From assembly GCA_017643845.1 (NCBI GenBank), contig JAEPMR010000007.1:1-64000 (forward strand): 64,000 nt of DNA. Direction: 5' to 3'. The first letter of the stretch is position 1. Each line of letters starts with the position of its first letter. Positions 62,488 through 64,000 of the stretch are shown in pieces. Both the position numbers and the translations under genes were made by a program. Under the pieces are notes generated by a model. It worked only from the letters and a program-made list of their open reading frames with translations, ran no database searches and was not told where the DNA came from. The stretch is from Marivivens sp. Its GTDB lineage: Bacteria > Pseudomonadota > Alphaproteobacteria > Rhodobacterales > Rhodobacteraceae.

Positions 62488-64000
62488 CTAGTAGAAGCTC
62501 TGTGGGTCGATATCGATTGTCAGCCGGACGGACGCAGGAATCCGTACCTGCCCGACCCACTTTGCTATTGCGGCCTGCAGTGGCGCAGTTTTCGATGTTT
62601 TTATTAGAAGACGAACACGATGCCGGCCCCTAATGCGCGCGATTGGTGCAGGTGCAGGACCGAATAGCTGAGCCCCAATCCTCAGGAGAGGATCCTGTTT
62701 TCGCGCAAGAAGTCCTCCAATATCAAAGACCTCCTGTATATCCGGCGATGACAAAATAATGCCTGCCATCCGGCCATACGGCGGCACCTCTGCAGCGCGG
62801 CGCTCGGCAGCCTCGGCGAGCCAAAATCCGTCTTCGTCGCCTGAGAGAATTGCCTGCACGACAGGGTGTTCGGGCTGAAAGGTCTGCAAAACCGCCTGCC
62901 CCGGAATATCAGCTCGCCCAGCCCGCCCCGATACCTGCCGCATCAATTGAAATGTCCGTTCGGCGGCGCGCAGATCGGAGCCTTGAAGCCCCAAGTCAGC
63001 ATCAATCACACCAACCAGCGTCAGCAGAGGAAAATTATGCCCCTTGGCGACAATCTGCGTACCGATAATCAAGTCGGCCTCACCATCCGCAATGGATTTT
63101 ATGTGCTCTTTCAAAGCACGAGCTGACCCGAAACGATCCGATGACAATAACGCTATGCGTGCTTCGGGAAACGCTTGTTCCGCTTCCTCCGCCAACCGTT
63201 CGACACCTGGCCCGACGGCAGCCAGGCGACCCTCCTGCTCGCAACTGGGACAAACTTCAGGGATCGGTTTGGTTTCTCCGCACTGGTGGCACATCAGCCG
63301 TTTGAGAAAGCGGTGTTCGACCATTCGCGCGTCGCAGTGGTCACAAGCAATCTGGTTTCCACACGCTCGGCAAATTGTCACTGGGGCATAGCCGCGCCTG
63401 TTAAGAAACAGAAGAGACTGCTCCCCTTTCGCCAGTCGCGCTAGAACCATCTGCCGTAGGCTCGGAGAAATCCAGGTCCCGCCCGGCAAGTCTTCGGCAC
63501 GCATATCAATAGCCGACATTTCCGGCATCACCGCCGCACCAAACCGTTCATTCAGGACGAGTTTGTTATATTTGCCAAACTCGACATTGGCCCAGCTTTC
63601 GAGGGAGGGCGTGGCCGATGCAAGAACGACATCGCCGCCAAGAATTGAAGCGCGAAGGACGGCCATATCCCGCGCATTATAAAGAACGCCATCTTCCTGT
63701 TTGTAGGACGTATCATGCTCCTCATCGACGACGATGACACCAAGATCGCGAAATGGGAGAAACAGAGCCGAACGCGCCCCGACGACAATTTGCGCGTCAC
63801 CTGTTGCCACCATTTTCCAACATCTTCGCCGCTCCGTCATGGTGACGCCTGAATGCCATTCGGCGGGTGTCGCGCCAAATCGCGCCTCGATCCTCTTGAT
63901 AAATTCCGCGGAGAGCGCGATTTCCGGCAAAAGCACCAGTGCTTGTCGGCCGATACGCAGAGCTTCGGCGACAGCTTCAAGATAGACTTCGGTCTTGCCG
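62488..64000 (-). CDS. priA: Primosomal protein N' / replication restart helicase PriA (5' end outside window)
   Basis: The frame is open to the right edge, so the N-terminal part (the DNA-binding domain) is missing. Visible motifs: the end of Walker A 'GKTEVYLEAVAEALRIGRQALVLLPEIAL', DEEH 'VIVVDEEHDTSYKQE', 'LASATPSLESW', the zinc-binding cysteines 'CRACGNQIACDHCDARM' and 'LMCHQCGETKPIPEVCPSC', 'IGTQIVAKGHNFPLLTLVGVIDADLGL' and 'QVSGRAGR'. PriA restarts collapsed forks. It is the first gene of the priA-MFS-prmA run. Confidence 0.97.
   Translation of the reverse strand, partial: GKTEVYLEAVAEALRIGRQALVLLPEIALSAEFIKRIEARFGATPAEWHSGVTMTERRRCWKMVATGDAQIVVGARSALFLPFRDLGVIVVDEEHDTSYKQEDGVLYNARDMAVLRASILGGDVVLASATPSLESWANVEFGKYNKLVLNERFGAAVMPEMSAIDMRAEDLPGGTWISPSLRQMVLARLAKGEQSLLFLNRRGYAPVTICRACGNQIACDHCDARMVEHRFLKRLMCHQCGETKPIPEVCPSCEQEGRLAAVGPGVERLAEEAEQAFPEARIALLSSDRFGSARALKEHIKSIADGEADLIIGTQIVAKGHNFPLLTLVGVIDADLGLQGSDLRAAERTFQLMRQVSGRAGRADIPGQAVLQTFQPEHPVVQAILSGDEDGFWLAEAAERRAAEVPPYGRMAGIILSSPDIQEVFDIGGLLARKQDPLLRIGAQLFGPAPAPIARIRGRHRVRLLIKTSKTAPLQAAIAKWVGQVRIPASVRLTIDIDPQSFY

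Noticed and set aside
1..64000. tRNA, rRNA, CRISPR array, insertion sequence or prophage
   Set aside because: No cloverleaf, repeat-spacer pattern, transposase or integrase motif was seen; the gaps between genes are short and explained.

Overview
The window is a gene-dense chromosomal segment of an alphaproteobacterium, most likely a marine-type Rhodobacteraceae (Roseobacter group). The evidence is the contiguous ruvC-ruvA-ruvB / ybgC-tolQ-tolR-tolA-tolB-pal-cpoB / tilS-ftsH block, the fhs-folD cluster with a second folD-like gene, a fatty-acid operon led by two small MerR regulators, a PrpE-type propionyl-CoA synthetase behind TTTGCAAA boxes, and an orphan 'ligase-associated' helicase plus pdeM pair. 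I see no rRNA, tRNA, CRISPR array, phage gene or insertion sequence. Both ends cut genes: a LysR-type regulator on the left and priA on the right.

Layout. (1) 1-11.2 kb: the end of a LysR regulator, a TSUP-family exporter, a more AT-rich islet (a 66-codon ORF and a winged-helix/hydrolase fusion), then a PLP enzyme, a SRAP protein with DUF1992, a periplasmic 5'-nucleotidase, DUF952-pyrD-arsC, and a MATE transporter with two hotdog thioesterases. (2) 11.4-18.4 kb: two MerR regulators followed by a beta-oxidation operon (acyl-CoA dehydrogenase, small RHH-like protein, GST, thiolase, FadJ). (3) 18.5-25.5 kb: a membrane protein that looks like an M48 peptidase without its zinc site, a SPOR protein, and the nucleoside-salvage operon cdd-deoA-deoB-add-upp. 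(4) 25.7-37.7 kb: maeB, prpE, a four-helix membrane protein, nadK, glyA, small hydrolases, lepA, a low-molecular-weight phosphatase, a copper chaperone and rpmB. (5) 37.8-42.8 kb: meaB, an Lhr-like helicase with pdeM, and a membrane LytTR regulator. (6) 42.9-47.5 kb: one-carbon folate genes folD, folD-like, a chorismate mutase and fhs, then a MOSC protein. (7) 47.5-59.3 kb: ftsH, tilS, the Tol-Pal genes and ruvCAB, all on the minus strand. (8) 59.6-64 kb: a DUF1127 protein, a small membrane protein, prmA, an MFS transporter and priA.

How the genes work together. Several units converge on acyl-CoA and C1/C3 metabolism. Fatty acids are cut to acetyl-CoA. Propionate is activated by PrpE, whose promoter region carries boxes of the kind bound by short-chain acyl-CoA regulators. 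MeaB services methylmalonyl-CoA mutase, and MaeB returns C4 acids to pyruvate. GlyA, FolD and Fhs handle folate C1 units. The other large theme is envelope integrity (Tol-Pal, CpoB, YbgC, FtsH) next to recombination (RuvABC).

Most of this is ordinary core genome. The items most worth a second look are the M48-like protein lacking HExxH, the FolD paralogue with both key catalytic positions changed, the RHH-like small protein inside the beta-oxidation operon, the TTTGCAAA array before prpE, the perfect dyad before maeB, the 11-bp-phased GTGCAT array before the DUF952 gene, and the self-contained small-ORF plus regulator-hydrolase islet. No assay or database search was possible; functions are inferred from motifs in the translated sequence and from gene order.
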